A stretch of DNA of 64,000 bases from an uncultured Collinsella sp. Lineage in GTDB: Bacteria; Actinomycetota; Coriobacteriia; Coriobacteriales; Coriobacteriaceae. Below the pieces are notes generated by a model. The model searched no databases, was not told the DNA's origin, and saw only the letters and a program-made list of their open reading frames with translations. The position numbers were made by a program, and so were the translations under genes. Of this stretch, positions 18,001 to 26,232 are shown piece after piece (the first letter of the stretch is position 1; every line of letters begins with the position of its first letter). The stretch covers positions 1 through 64,000 of the forward strand of contig CABUOA010000002.1 of assembly GCA_902493145.1 (NCBI GenBank). Direction: 5' to 3'.

Positions 18001-18309
18001 CTATACACCTCGACGCACGATACGTCGACGCTCGCCGGTTGGTGCACGCGCTCCTTCGCAGGCGGCGACGAGCCGAGCGGTGTTGAGGTGGCGGCCAAGC
18101 TGATGAACGACGCGCTGGCAAGCGACGCTCCCCTGGTGATGATGCCGCTGCAGGATGTCCTGGGGCTTGGCGACGATGCGCGCATGAACGTACCGGGCGT
18201 GGCCACGGGCAACTGGACCTGGCAGGCTGACGAGGCCGACGTTGCGGCCGCCGAGGACAAAACTGCACAGCTCCTGCGCAACACCCATAGATTCTGGGGC
18301 GAGGCGTGA
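15013..18309 (+). CDS. bifunctional GH13 alpha-glucosidase/neopullulanase-like and GH77 4-alpha-glucanotransferase
   Basis: A 1098-residue fusion. Residues 1-125 look like the beta-sandwich of neopullulanase/maltogenic amylases. A GH13 domain follows (about 130-640): MVYQIFPDRYARD, nucleophile Asp351 in WRLDVADE, Glu380 in LLGEVWE, Asp455 in SSHDRPRI. From about 650 it is a complete MalQ (GH77): HITSVP, SPYAGPSAFAGN, Asp908 in RLDHFLGF, Glu954 in IAEDLGY and Asp1003 in STHDTSTL. It could hydrolyse or debranch maltodextrins and disproportionate them in one polypeptide. Such fusions occur in gut Firmicutes. Nothing suggests a frameshift. Substrate preference of the GH13 half is not settled. No signal peptide, so cytoplasmic. 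Confidence 0.9.
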   Translation: MRLIHNSRLSQFRTPFGAVTTGTTLSLSVILEDADPNQATLTLRTWVDEIGETLYPMTHEGDGIFSVELECTEPCLIWYSFICNIEGQPEVRLGAPQGRTGGEGVTYDYAEVPSFQITVYKHRDNRPAWYERGMVYQIFPDRYARDENWRERTLAEVEKPRNGIQRRMIEDWNEPPVYERAEDGSIKTWDFYGGSLKGIQNDLPRIAELGFTAIYLNPIFEAASNHRYDTADYTKIDPILGTEQDFTELCEAAEKLGISIILDGVFNHTGDDSIYFNRYGNYPGVGAWQSEDSPWRDAFYFHEDGSYDCWWGVGNMPAINESSELVRERLLGKDGVIRKWLRAGAHGWRLDVADELSDDFLAEIKKAVLAEKPDALLLGEVWEDASNKISYGHLRRYLQGSELDSAMDYPFRDMVIGFLMGYKNAYQAAEDIETLRENYPSEALSCALNLLSSHDRPRIISVLGGGPDESQLPECERSKWRLDENSMGLAKSRFWLATLMQMTFPGVPSIYYGDEYGLEGLTDPGNRRTLPTKDQLHDFDTLAIVKNASAVRRALPFMIDGEIKAFALNDEVLAYNRTGKDGESATVIINRSLRNSNRVTIPALDECASDVISGHECEIHNGTVTLDLYPLGSSIIYHHAEQRLQEPLDHGTGVVCHITSVPTDDGKPGTIGAPTRRFIDHLAAMGMRYWQVLPVNPTDFFRSPYAGPSAFAGNVDLLPESQVELAADFETWKARGGEDADPLYTAFKHRNADWLEKYCVYMAVKKYFEGESRHDWPADVARYNEHLIDDKRFHDEAELQAYMQYRFDLAWCELMNYAHKKGIEVIGDIPMYVSDDSADAWSEPENFWLSDTGKAIEISGAPPDNFAPEGQVWGNPTFRWDHMKQNGYRWWMDRLRRAFSLYDRVRLDHFLGFHSYFSIPAGKACADGRWLAGPGKDLFQTAFDELGPLNFIAEDLGYLTPGVRAMASTCGFPGMDVLEFSDYDVRCGVCPTPGKILYTSTHDTSTLAGWCTRSFAGGDEPSGVEVAAKLMNDALASDAPLVMMPLQDVLGLGDDARMNVPGVATGNWTWQADEADVAAAEDKTAQLLRNTHRFWGEA

Positions 18310-18397
18310 TAAAACGCCAGATATAGGGTACAGTTACAGACGTTTGAATTTCTGCGGGCAGAGCGATCTGCCCGCTTTGTGCTGAAAAGGAAGTATT

Positions 18398-18634
18398 ATG
18401 GCACGCTACGATTACAAGTGCTCGAGCTGCGGCAACGTGTTTGAGGTTGAGCATCCCATGTCCGAGAGCCCCGAGGTCGTGTGCCCCAGCTGCGGCGCCC
18501 CAGCCGCCAAGACGTTTTCGGCCAGCGGAATTAAATTCGAAGGCAGCGGTTTCTACAACACCGACCAGCGAAGCGGCGGCTCCAGCACCAACGCCACCAG
18601 CGGCTGCTGCGCCAACTGCCCGCATAGCCACTAA
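18398..18634 (+). CDS. FmdB-family zinc-ribbon protein
   Basis: A 78-residue protein starting MARYDYKCSSCGNVFEVEHP, with CxxC pairs at Cys8/Cys11 and CPSCG near residue 28: the putative regulatory FmdB/CxxC_CxxC_SSSS zinc ribbon. A Gly/Ser/Asn linker leads to a second Cys cluster, GCCANCPHSH, at the end. AAAAGGAAG precedes the ATG. The function of the family is poorly defined. It is followed by a strong terminator and is probably monocistronic. Confidence 0.85.
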   Translation: MARYDYKCSSCGNVFEVEHPMSESPEVVCPSCGAPAAKTFSASGIKFEGSGFYNTDQRSGGSSTNATSGCCANCPHSH

Positions 18635-18642
18635 CAAGCAAG

Positions 18643-18682
18643 TAGCCCCGCGACCGACACCGATCGCGGGGCTATTACTTTG
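18643..18682 (+). terminator. terminator between the zinc-ribbon gene and rsmB (convergent)
   Basis: TAGCCCCGCGA (18643-18653) and TCGCGGGGCTA (18664-18674) form a perfect 11-bp stem followed by TTACTTTG. It lies between convergent genes and could act in both directions. Confidence 0.8.
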
Positions 18683-18696
18683 CGCTATGGGTAACT

Positions 18697-20100
18697 CTAT
18701 GAGTTGCGGACCAGTCTGGCGCAGAAGTGACCGTCGTAGGAGTCGGCGTTTACCGGCACGCTTTGGAAAAGTCCTCGGTCGTTTTGGCGGACGGCTACCA
18801 GCTTCTTGGCCTGTGCGAAATCGGCTAGTTGCAGAATCTGTGCCTCGGAAAGCGGTGCCACGCTAAAGCAGGCACCCTCAGGGGAAGCCAGGAAGGCGTC
18901 CACGACCTGCGTGTTCTCCTCGTCAAAGACCGAGCACGTCGCATAGATGAGCTCGCCGCCGGCAGACACGCGCGCAGCAGCCTCTTTGAGCATCGTCAGC
19001 TGCAGACGGGGCAGCTCAACCGTCACATCCTTTTCGGACAGACGCCACGGAATCTCGGGGTGGCGGCGCATGGTGCCGGTGCCCGAGCACGGAGCATCGA
19101 TAAACACCGTATCGAACAGGGCGGGCTCGCCGAGCATGGCATCAAACGACGTCAGCACCTCGTCGAGTTCGCAAGCATCGCCCGAGACCGTGCGAACACC
19201 CGTGATACCCGCCTTATGCAGGCGCGCGAGATTCTGATCACATTTACGATCGTGCAGATCGAGCGCGGTGTGCTGACGGTCATAGCCGGCACGTTTGGCC
19301 TGGCACATCATCACATAGGTCTTGGTTCCACGACCGGCACCGATCTCCAGGCAGCGCCCGGGACGGGTCGCCGCGGTAGCGATGAGCTGGGCGTTAAGGT
19401 CCGAGGCCACGGCCGCTGCGCGTTCAAACACGCCCGACGCAACGGTAGCCTGCGCATCGACCGGCGCATGGCAGCCCGGGAAAACAGGCGCCACAAGCTG
19501 CGAAAGGTACGGATCGGGTTTGGTCGCAAAGGCATTCTCGTGCAAAGCGAGCGGCGCGGGGGCCAGATTGCCGGCAAAGTTAAGCGCACCCTCGGGCGTA
19601 TCGAACGACGCCATAATGCGATCACATAGCCAGCGCGGAAGACCCATCAGGCGCGACAGGCGCACCAGGCGGCGCTCGGACTCATCGGCATCCGCCGCAG
19701 TGGCAAAGTCCTCGACGTTGTCCGCAACCTTATGCAGCACGGCGTTCGCCAGGCCGGCGGCAGACTTAGCGCCGCTACGCACAAGCTCAACGCCCTGACT
19801 CACCGCAACGCGACCCGGCGTATGCAGATAGAGCATCTCAAAGGCCGAGATACGAAGTGCCATGCGCACACGAGGCGCGACCTTTTTGGGCTTATCGAGA
19901 AACTGGTCGAGCAGTTCATCCAAAATGCCCTGGGTGGCTGCAACGCCAAGTGCCAAACGAGCGGCAAAAGCAGAATCGCGCTGGTCAATGGCCTTGGCCG
20001 AAGCACGGGACGAGAGCACGTCGCGCGCGTACATACCGCGACGATCTGCCTCCATCAACACATCGAGCGCAAGCTTGCGCGCGGGAGACAACTTGCTCAT
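18697..20100 (-). CDS. rsmB: 16S rRNA (cytosine-5-)-methyltransferase RsmB
   Basis: A 467-residue RsmB/Sun protein that methylates C967 (E. coli numbering) of 16S rRNA. An N-terminal NusB-like RNA-binding domain (about residues 1-140) is followed by a Rossmann methyltransferase with SAM loop LEIGAGRGTKT. The two cysteines of the m5C mechanism are in DAPCSGTGT and ATCSVFDEEN. The ATG at 20100 overlaps the fmt stop (ATGA), giving translational coupling; an upstream in-frame start would lie inside fmt. fmt-rsmB is a common pairing. Confidence 0.94.
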   Translation of the reverse strand: MSKLSPARKLALDVLMEADRRGMYARDVLSSRASAKAIDQRDSAFAARLALGVAATQGILDELLDQFLDKPKKVAPRVRMALRISAFEMLYLHTPGRVAVSQGVELVRSGAKSAAGLANAVLHKVADNVEDFATAADADESERRLVRLSRLMGLPRWLCDRIMASFDTPEGALNFAGNLAPAPLALHENAFATKPDPYLSQLVAPVFPGCHAPVDAQATVASGVFERAAAVASDLNAQLIATAATRPGRCLEIGAGRGTKTYVMMCQAKRAGYDRQHTALDLHDRKCDQNLARLHKAGITGVRTVSGDACELDEVLTSFDAMLGEPALFDTVFIDAPCSGTGTMRRHPEIPWRLSEKDVTVELPRLQLTMLKEAAARVSAGGELIYATCSVFDEENTQVVDAFLASPEGACFSVAPLSEAQILQLADFAQAKKLVAVRQNDRGLFQSVPVNADSYDGHFCARLVRNS

Positions 20101-21017
20101 GACAGTACACCCCACGTAAGATCGGCACCCAGCAGGCCGGCAGCCCAGGCAGAAGCAGCCATGGCACGCTTGCCATCGGGCTTAACCTCGAGCAGCTCGA
20201 CCGCACCATCGGACAGGCCCAGGTAGACACGCTTGGCCTTAACGAGAACCTGACCCTCGCCAAGCGACACATCCGCCGGCGCGGCATCGAGCGCGCGCAC
20301 CGTCTTGCCGGCAATCACACAACGAGCGGGAGCAGTGTCGGACGAGGCAAGCACATGACGCACGCAATCAAGTGCCGCCATCTGCGGATCCAGACGCATC
20401 TCCTGCTTGGAAATCTTGGCGGCATGGGTGACAAGCGACTCATCCTGCTCGGTCCACGCGGCGGTGCCATCGGCAAGGGAAGGAAGCGTATCGACAAGCA
20501 ACTTGCCGCCAAGCTCACCAAGCTCCATGGTCAGCGCCTCAGCATGTTTACCGGCAACCGTAGTGGAAGCCTGAGCACAATAAGCACCAGTGTCCACGCC
20601 ATGCCCAATACGCATAATAGAAACGCCAGCAATCTCGTCACCAGCAAGAATGGCGCGCTGAATAGGAGCAGCCCCACGCCAACGAGGCAGCAAGGAAGCA
20701 TGAACATTCACAATACCGAGCGGCGCCATTTGCAGCACCTCATCAGGCAAAATGCAGCCATAAGCAGCCACACAGAAAATATCAGCCTGGGCAGCCTCGA
20801 GCGCCTCAACAACCTCAGGCGTCATACGATTTGCCTCAACAACCGGCAACCCCAGCTCAAGCGCCTTGGCCTTAACAGGAGACGGCTCAAGCTTCTTGCC
20901 ACGCCCACGAACAGCATCGGGACGAGTAATGACAAGCGCAATCTCATTCCCAGCCTCAACAAGCGAAGTCAACGAAGGCACAGCAAAATCAGGCGTACCC
21001 ATAAACACAATACGCAT
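20097..21017 (-). CDS. fmt: methionyl-tRNA formyltransferase
   Basis: A 306-residue enzyme that formylates initiator Met-tRNA using 10-formyltetrahydrofolate. N-terminal MRIVFMGTPDFAVPSL and the catalytic signature NVHASLLPRWRGAAPIQRAI (about residues 108-127) are diagnostic. The C-terminal OB-like domain is present. The 5' half of the gene uses many U-ended codons (GTT, CTT, CGT, GCT), unlike the C-ended codons of its own 3' half and its neighbours. A terminator separates it from def, so it probably has its own promoter within 21018-21127. Confidence 0.96.
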   Translation of the reverse strand: MRIVFMGTPDFAVPSLTSLVEAGNEIALVITRPDAVRGRGKKLEPSPVKAKALELGLPVVEANRMTPEVVEALEAAQADIFCVAAYGCILPDEVLQMAPLGIVNVHASLLPRWRGAAPIQRAILAGDEIAGVSIMRIGHGVDTGAYCAQASTTVAGKHAEALTMELGELGGKLLVDTLPSLADGTAAWTEQDESLVTHAAKISKQEMRLDPQMAALDCVRHVLASSDTAPARCVIAGKTVRALDAAPADVSLGEGQVLVKAKRVYLGLSDGAVELLEVKPDGKRAMAASAWAAGLLGADLTWGVLS

Positions 21018-21127
21018 AAAGGACGTCTCCCCTCAACCAAAGCCGAGACGGCTACAAATAACAGCGGAAAGCCAAGTACCCAGCCTATCCGCAATAACAA
21101 TTCAACAAGAACAAATATACCCAAAAC

Positions 21128-21157
21128 CAAAGAAAGAGCCGCAATAAAAGCAGCTCT
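21128..21157 (-). terminator. terminator downstream of def
   Basis: On the minus strand AGAGCTGC (21157-21150) and GCGGCTCT (21142-21135) form an 8-bp stem with one G-U pair and a TTTTATT loop, followed by TTCTTTGG. It would end the priA-def transcript before fmt. The rest of 21018-21234 is T-rich on the minus strand and holds no clear gene. Confidence 0.55.
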
Positions 21158-21234
21158 TCCAACAAAGCAATTATCAGCGAAGACGCCCCTCCCTGGCCCG
21201 ACGGCACCCGGGCGAAAAGGAGCACGAAAGCGCA

Positions 21235-21371
21235 GTCCCCTTCCGCCGCAGGGCTTAGGTTATTGCTCCACGCGCAGTTCCGCACGAGCCGAAGAGCACT
21301 TAATGTGCTCTTCGTGCGAGCAGGACTGTTTGAGCATGGAGCAAAACCTAAGCCCTGCGGCGGAAGGGGAC
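21235..21371. repeat. long inverted repeat with a conserved hairpin core, copy 1
   Basis: Arms 21235-21270 and 21337-21371 are complementary over 35 bases with a single extra base. The 66-base centre contains a perfect 10-bp hairpin (CGAAGAGCAC/GTGCTCTTCG, loop TTAAT) inside a larger imperfect fold. A second element at 27790-27910 has nearly the same centre but different arms that are also self-complementary. It begins 8 bases beyond the def stop codon and has no reading frame. Confidence 0.85.
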
Positions 21372-21379
21372 GGTGGGAC

Positions 21380-21916
21380 CTACTCCGTCTCGCCCGGTCG
21401 AGCGCCGCGGGCCAGGGCGTCCTGGTACTCCTTGACGGCCTTGAGCCTCTGCATGGGCTTGAGTCGCTCGAACATGGTGTTGCCGTGCAGGTGATCGATC
21501 TCGTGCTGCAGGCACACGCAGAACAGGTCGCCCGAAGCCTCATAGCGAATCAGGTTTGCGTCCAAGTCGTACGCCTCGACGACGACATGGTCGGGACGCT
21601 CGATCTCGCAGCTAATGCCAGGGATGGACAGGCAGCCCTCGCTAAACGGCACCAGATGGTCGCTCTGCTCAACAATGACAGGGTTGATGAGCACGTACGG
21701 GTCGTAGTCGTTCTTGTCGCTGTAGTCGCAGTCGATGGTGACGAGTTGAATAAGCTCGCCGATCTGCGGAGCAGCCAGGCCGCAACCGCCGTTGTCGAAC
21801 ATCATCTTCTTCATCTTCTCGGCAAGTGCCTCGATCGCCGGGGTGATCTCCTCGATGACGGCGCACTCCTGGCGCAGACGAGGGTCGGGCGACAGTACGA
21901 TTCCGTTGGCTTCCAT
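21380..21916 (-). CDS. def: peptide deformylase
   Basis: A 178-residue metalloenzyme that removes the N-terminal formyl group from new proteins. All three family motifs are present: GCGLAAPQIG (about residues 44-53), EGCLSIPG, and QHEIDHLHG with the metal-binding histidines. ATG 21916 is preferred over ATG 21922, because AAAGG directly abuts the latter but is 6 bases before the former. It starts 18 bases after priA. With fmt nearby this is the usual N-formyl-methionine neighbourhood. Confidence 0.96.
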   Translation of the reverse strand: MEANGIVLSPDPRLRQECAVIEEITPAIEALAEKMKKMMFDNGGCGLAAPQIGELIQLVTIDCDYSDKNDYDPYVLINPVIVEQSDHLVPFSEGCLSIPGISCEIERPDHVVVEAYDLDANLIRYEASGDLFCVCLQHEIDHLHGNTMFERLKPMQRLKAVKEYQDALARGARPGETE

Positions 21917-21934
21917 GGCCATCCTTTCGGGTTG

Positions 21935-24388
21935 TTACATCAAATCATATGCGTCGACGTCAACGCTCACGCTCACGCCGCGCACAGAGCCCACCTCTTT
22001 AAGGCAGGCGTCGATATCATCAGAGACATGGTACCCCACGGGCGACTTCACAAGCAGATGGAAGCGGTAACGGTCCTTGGCTCTCTCGATTACACACGAA
22101 GCCGGGCCCAGCACCTGCGGCACGGCACTCCCTGCCCGCAAAAAATCAGGCGCGGCGGCATGCCAGCGACGCTTGAGGAGCTTGGCGATGCGGCCGATGT
22201 AGTCTTGCGCGTCGTCTCGGTTCGCCGACCACACCAAAATGTTGACCAAACGCACGAACGGTGGATACAGGGCGTCGCGGCGCTGGTCCAGGTCGTAGTC
22301 GGTAAAGATCGAACGGTCGTGCTTAGCGACGGCGCGAATGACCGGATCCTCGGGCAGGTAGGTCTGGATGATCACCTCACCGGGACGATCGCCGCGACCG
22401 GCACGGCCCGCCACCTGTTCCAGCAGATCGTAGGCACGCTCCCCTGCGCGGAAATCGGGCAGTTTTAACGCAAAGTCGGCATTGACCACGCCCACGAGCG
22501 TGACCTCGGGAAAGTCGAGGCCCTTGGCGATCATCTGGGTGCCCAGCAACACCGCGCAATCGGCAGCATCGAACTGCTCGAGTAGCTTTTTGTGCGCGTC
22601 CTTGCCACGCGTGGAATCGGCGTCCATGCGAATGATGGCGACATCCTCGGGCAGCATCTGGTGCAGCGCGTCCTCGATCTGTTGCGTGCCCAGACCCATT
22701 TTTGCCAGGTAGCGACTGCCACATTTGGGGCAACGACTCGTGGGCGCGGGATACGGCTGCACGCGCCAGGATGACCCGCAGGTATGGCACTGCAGCGTGT
22801 GCGTGCGCTCGTGATACGTAAGCGCGGTGGAGCAGTGGTTGCAGGTGGGAACACAGCCGCACTCGCGACACATCAGGAACGGCGCAAAGCCACGGCGATT
22901 ATGCAGCAGCACGGCCTTCTCGCGGTGCTCTACAACACGCTCCAAACCATCAATCAGCGGTTTAGAGAACATTGAACGGCTACCGTGCGAAAACTCGCGG
23001 CGCAGGTCGGCAATGCGAACCGTAGGCAGCACGGCGTGTCCCGGGCGCTCGGGCATCTCGACGCGTGTCCAGTTGGCGCCGCTGTACGTGCCGCGGCGGC
23101 AGCGGTCGAGGGCCTCGGCCGAGGGCGTAGCCGAGCCCAGCACGAGCGGGCAGCGATAACGGTGCGCCATCTCGGCAGCAACCTCGCGCGCATGGTAGCG
23201 CGGACTGGAGCCCTGCTTGTAGCTGGTCTCGTGCTCCTCGTCGATGATAATGAGGCCCAAGTCGCTAAGCGGGCAAAAGAGCGCCGAGCGAGCGCCGACG
23301 ACCACGCGGGCCGCACCGCTGGCGACCATATCCCACTGGTCGAGACGCTCGCCAGCAGAAAGACGCGAGTGGAAAACCGCGACCGTCTCGCCAAAGCGGG
23401 AGCGGAAGCGGCCGACGGTCTGGGCTGTCAGCGAAATCTCGGGCACCAGCACGCAGGCCGAGCGACCGGCTGCAAGCACGCGCTCGATGGCGGAGAGGTA
23501 AACCTCGGTTTTGCCGGAGCCGGTGACGCCGTCGACCAACACCACGTCGCCATGAGCGTCCAGACGAGCGCGCTCAATCTGCGCGAGTGCCTGTTGCTGG
23601 CCGTTGGTAAGGGAGACCGGCGCCTTGCCGCTTGCCGAGGACAGCGTGGTCTGCTCGCTGCAGCCACGCCAGGCGCGGCGCTCCTCCACCACCACGACGC
23701 CGCGCTTTTCGAGCGCTTTGATGGTCGCCGACATGCTGTTATAGAGAAGATTAAGGTCGCGAGTCGTAACCGGGCCGCACTGCAGCGCCTCGATGAGCTG
23801 GCGCTGACGGACCGCGGTCTTGGGCGGCGTATAGTCAAAGCCTTCGGGCGTAAGCATCACCCAACGATTTTGGATAGGCTTGACGGCGGGCCGTTCAACA
23901 GTCCACGCATCGTCGTCGCCCTTGACCACACGCGGGCTGCCGCCCGGGGGCAAAAACAGGCGCAGGCACTCGGAAAGCGTCGCGACATACTCGCGGCTCA
24001 TCCAGCGTGCGATGCGGGCAGCCTCGGCGGTAAAGAGCGGTTTGCTGAGGATGGCCTCGATGGGTTTAATGCGCGCGGGGTCGAGGGCGTTGTTGCCCTG
24101 CAGGTCGCCCAGCTCAGGGGCAATGTCGACGACATAGCCCGCGGCGGCACGGTTACCAAAGTGAACCAGGACCGTGGATCCGATCTGTGCCTCGTTGGCA
24201 AGGGACTCAGGGATGCCGTAAGCAAACGGTTCCGACAGCGCACGGGTGGGGATGTCGAGGACCACGCTCGCGTAGGCGGCAGGGGGCTCGGGCGCAGGCT
24301 TAGACTGAGCCGAGGCAGCGGCAGGCTCGGGCTTCACCGGAGTCTCCTCCGGTTCCGGCGAACCAAACAGCGACAGTTGTTGAGCCAT
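21935..24388 (-). CDS. priA: primosomal protein N' (replication restart helicase PriA)
   Basis: An 817-residue superfamily 2 helicase that reloads the replisome at stalled forks. After a Pro/Ala/Glu-rich N-terminal stretch (about residues 10-37) comes the 3'-DNA-binding domain. The helicase has Walker A GVTGSGKTEVY and the DEEH box in IIIDEEHETSYKQG. A zinc region follows, with CRECGCVPTCNHC, CHTCGS and CPKCGS supplying the cysteines. The C-terminal helicase lobe ends normally. An inverted repeat lies immediately upstream of the gene. Confidence 0.96.
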   Translation of the reverse strand: MAQQLSLFGSPEPEETPVKPEPAAASAQSKPAPEPPAAYASVVLDIPTRALSEPFAYGIPESLANEAQIGSTVLVHFGNRAAAGYVVDIAPELGDLQGNNALDPARIKPIEAILSKPLFTAEAARIARWMSREYVATLSECLRLFLPPGGSPRVVKGDDDAWTVERPAVKPIQNRWVMLTPEGFDYTPPKTAVRQRQLIEALQCGPVTTRDLNLLYNSMSATIKALEKRGVVVVEERRAWRGCSEQTTLSSASGKAPVSLTNGQQQALAQIERARLDAHGDVVLVDGVTGSGKTEVYLSAIERVLAAGRSACVLVPEISLTAQTVGRFRSRFGETVAVFHSRLSAGERLDQWDMVASGAARVVVGARSALFCPLSDLGLIIIDEEHETSYKQGSSPRYHAREVAAEMAHRYRCPLVLGSATPSAEALDRCRRGTYSGANWTRVEMPERPGHAVLPTVRIADLRREFSHGSRSMFSKPLIDGLERVVEHREKAVLLHNRRGFAPFLMCRECGCVPTCNHCSTALTYHERTHTLQCHTCGSSWRVQPYPAPTSRCPKCGSRYLAKMGLGTQQIEDALHQMLPEDVAIIRMDADSTRGKDAHKKLLEQFDAADCAVLLGTQMIAKGLDFPEVTLVGVVNADFALKLPDFRAGERAYDLLEQVAGRAGRGDRPGEVIIQTYLPEDPVIRAVAKHDRSIFTDYDLDQRRDALYPPFVRLVNILVWSANRDDAQDYIGRIAKLLKRRWHAAAPDFLRAGSAVPQVLGPASCVIERAKDRYRFHLLVKSPVGYHVSDDIDACLKEVGSVRGVSVSVDVDAYDLM

Positions 24389-24420
24389 ACACCACCTCTA
24401 ACGAACGGACCTGAAAGGGG

Positions 24421-24522
24421 TGGGACAAAATAATCAGTAGAGTTTGTCCCATGGCCGATACGAGTGTCGAGCTTGTTGCGTCACTCGAACATGGGACAAA
24501 CACTACTGATTATTTTGTCCCA
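24421..24522. repeat. nested long inverted repeat between gltX and priA
   Basis: Two 32-base arms (24421-24452 and 24491-24522) are reverse complements with one mismatch. Each arm is itself a small inverted repeat, TGGGACAAA...TTTGTCCCA. The 38-base centre has a further CGAGTG/CACTCG pair. The element lies 32 bases before the priA start, so in priA's 5' region or just beyond the gltX terminator. No coding content. Confidence 0.85.
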
Positions 24523-24547
24523 GCAACCCACTCATCGGTACAGAAAC

Positions 24548-24576
24548 AAGAGCCCCGCTCGGGGTGAACGGGGCTC
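24548..24576 (-). terminator. terminator of gltX
   Basis: On the minus strand GAGCCCCG (24576-24569) and CGGGGCTC (24557-24550) form an 8-bp GC stem followed by TTGTTTCTG. It lies about 24 bases after the gltX stop. Confidence 0.75.
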
Positions 24577-24599
24577 GGATACAAACGTTTGCGCAGCGA

Positions 24600-26075
24600 C
24601 TACAGCGCCATCGTGCGGGCGCGGTCGATGCGCGCCAGGCAGTCGTCGCGGCCGACGAGTGCCATGGTCTCGCCCAGCGGAGGGCTCACCATGTTGCCGC
24701 AAACGGCCACACGCACGGCCTGGAACACCACGCGCTTCTTGAGGTCCATCTGCTCGGGCAGCGGCTCAAGCGCAGCGTCGATGTTCGCGGCTGTCCACTC
24801 GTCCACGCCCTCGAGCGCGGCCTTGGCGGCGTCCAGAATGGAACCCATGCCCTCCTTGGCCAGGCCCTTGTTGACAGACTTCTCGTCATACTCGAGCGTC
24901 TCGGCCGTGGCAAAGATGGGGGCGGCGACGGTCACGGCGTCGGCCGGCATCTTGGTGCGCGGCTTGACGATGGCGGCAAGCGCGTCGATCCAGTCCTCGC
25001 CGTACTCGACGTTGCCCTCGATGAGACCCGCCTCGTGCAGCTCGGGGACCATGATCTCGTCGGCAAACTGAGCATCGGACATGCCGTTGATGTACTCGGC
25101 ATTGACCCAGTCGAGCTTCTTGGGGTCGAAGGTCGCGGGGTTCTTGGAGATGCGGTCGAGCGAAAACTTGCTGGCCAGGACATCGCGCGGGATGATCGTG
25201 GTCTCGCCGTCGAGCGACCAGCCGAGCAGCGCCAGATAGTTGACGAAGGCGTCGGACAGGTAACCGGCGTCGCGGTACTCCTCCACCGAGGTCGCGCCGT
25301 GGCGCTTGGAGAGCTTCTTGCCGTCGGCACCCAGGATCATAGAGATGTGGGCGAACGTAGGCACGGGCGCGCCGAGGGCCTCGTAGACCATGACCTGGCG
25401 CGGGGTGTTGGACAGGTGGTCGTCGCCGCGGATGACATGGGTGATCTTCATCATGGCATCGTCGACGACGGTCGCAAAGTTGTACGTGGGCGTGCCGTCA
25501 GAGCGGAAGATGACAAAGTCGTCGAGCTCCTTGGCGTCGAAGGTCACCTCGCCGTGAACGGCGTCGTGGATGACGACGTCGCCGCGGTCCTCGGGCACCT
25601 TGATGCGCAGGACGTAGGACTCGCCGGCCTCGATGCGACGGCGGGCCTCCTCGGGATCAAGGTCGCGGCAACGGCGCTGATAGCCCTGGAAGGGGTCCTT
25701 GCGCTCCTGCGCGGCCTTGCGATCGGCGTCGAGCTGCTCCTTGGTGCAGAAGCAGGGATAGGCCTTGCCCTCGTCCCAAAGCTTCTGGGCGGCCTGCTTG
25801 TACAGGTCCAGGCGCTCGGTCTGGGCGTAGGGGCCAAAATCGCCGCCCACCTCGGGACCCTCGTCCCAGTCCAGGCCCAGCCAACGCATGGCGCGCAGGA
25901 TAATCTGCGTGTTCTCGTCGGTAGAGCGGGTGGGGTCGGTGTCGTCGATGCGCAGGATGAACGTGCCGCCGTTTGCACGGGCGAAAGCCCAGTTATAGAT
26001 AGCGGTGCGGGCGCCGCCGATGTGCAGCTTGCCCGTCGGTGAGGGTGCAAAGCGGACGCGAACGTCTGATGCCAT
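24600..26075 (-). CDS. gltX: glutamate-tRNA ligase
   Basis: A 491-residue class I aminoacyl-tRNA synthetase that charges tRNA-Glu. The HIGH-type motif is in FAPSPTGKLHIGGAR near the N-terminus and the KMSKS-type motif is KKLSKRHGA. The C-terminal anticodon-binding helical region is complete. ATG 26075 is chosen because GAGGAGA lies 6 bases upstream; the frame extends 13 codons further without a site. Two tRNA-Glu genes lie elsewhere in the window (59874-60049). Confidence 0.96.
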   Translation of the reverse strand: MASDVRVRFAPSPTGKLHIGGARTAIYNWAFARANGGTFILRIDDTDPTRSTDENTQIILRAMRWLGLDWDEGPEVGGDFGPYAQTERLDLYKQAAQKLWDEGKAYPCFCTKEQLDADRKAAQERKDPFQGYQRRCRDLDPEEARRRIEAGESYVLRIKVPEDRGDVVIHDAVHGEVTFDAKELDDFVIFRSDGTPTYNFATVVDDAMMKITHVIRGDDHLSNTPRQVMVYEALGAPVPTFAHISMILGADGKKLSKRHGATSVEEYRDAGYLSDAFVNYLALLGWSLDGETTIIPRDVLASKFSLDRISKNPATFDPKKLDWVNAEYINGMSDAQFADEIMVPELHEAGLIEGNVEYGEDWIDALAAIVKPRTKMPADAVTVAAPIFATAETLEYDEKSVNKGLAKEGMGSILDAAKAALEGVDEWTAANIDAALEPLPEQMDLKKRVVFQAVRVAVCGNMVSPPLGETMALVGRDDCLARIDRARTMAL

Positions 26076-26159
26076 GGAAATCTCCTCGATTGCAGGATGG
26101 ATGTCTAACCGCACCAGTATAAAGCATCAAAGCAACCTCCGCACAAAGGGCACCGACCC

Positions 26160-26232
26160 ACTCATTGGGGACAGACTTAAATGACTACCCAATGAGCACC
26201 CGACTGGTCATTTAAGTCTGTCCCCAATGAGT
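26160..26232. repeat. long inverted repeat between gltX and metK
   Basis: Two perfect 26-base arms (26160-26185 and 26207-26232) flank a 21-base loop. The loop contains CCCAATGAG, which is also found within the arms. CACC/GGTG pairing adjacent to the arms extends the palindrome. It lies in the divergent gap between gltX and metK, before the metK leader. It has no T-tail and no reading frame. Confidence 0.85.

Noticed and set aside
22985..24433. Long plus-strand frame opposite priA
   Set aside because: Antisense shadow with no ribosome-binding site and no recognisable domain.
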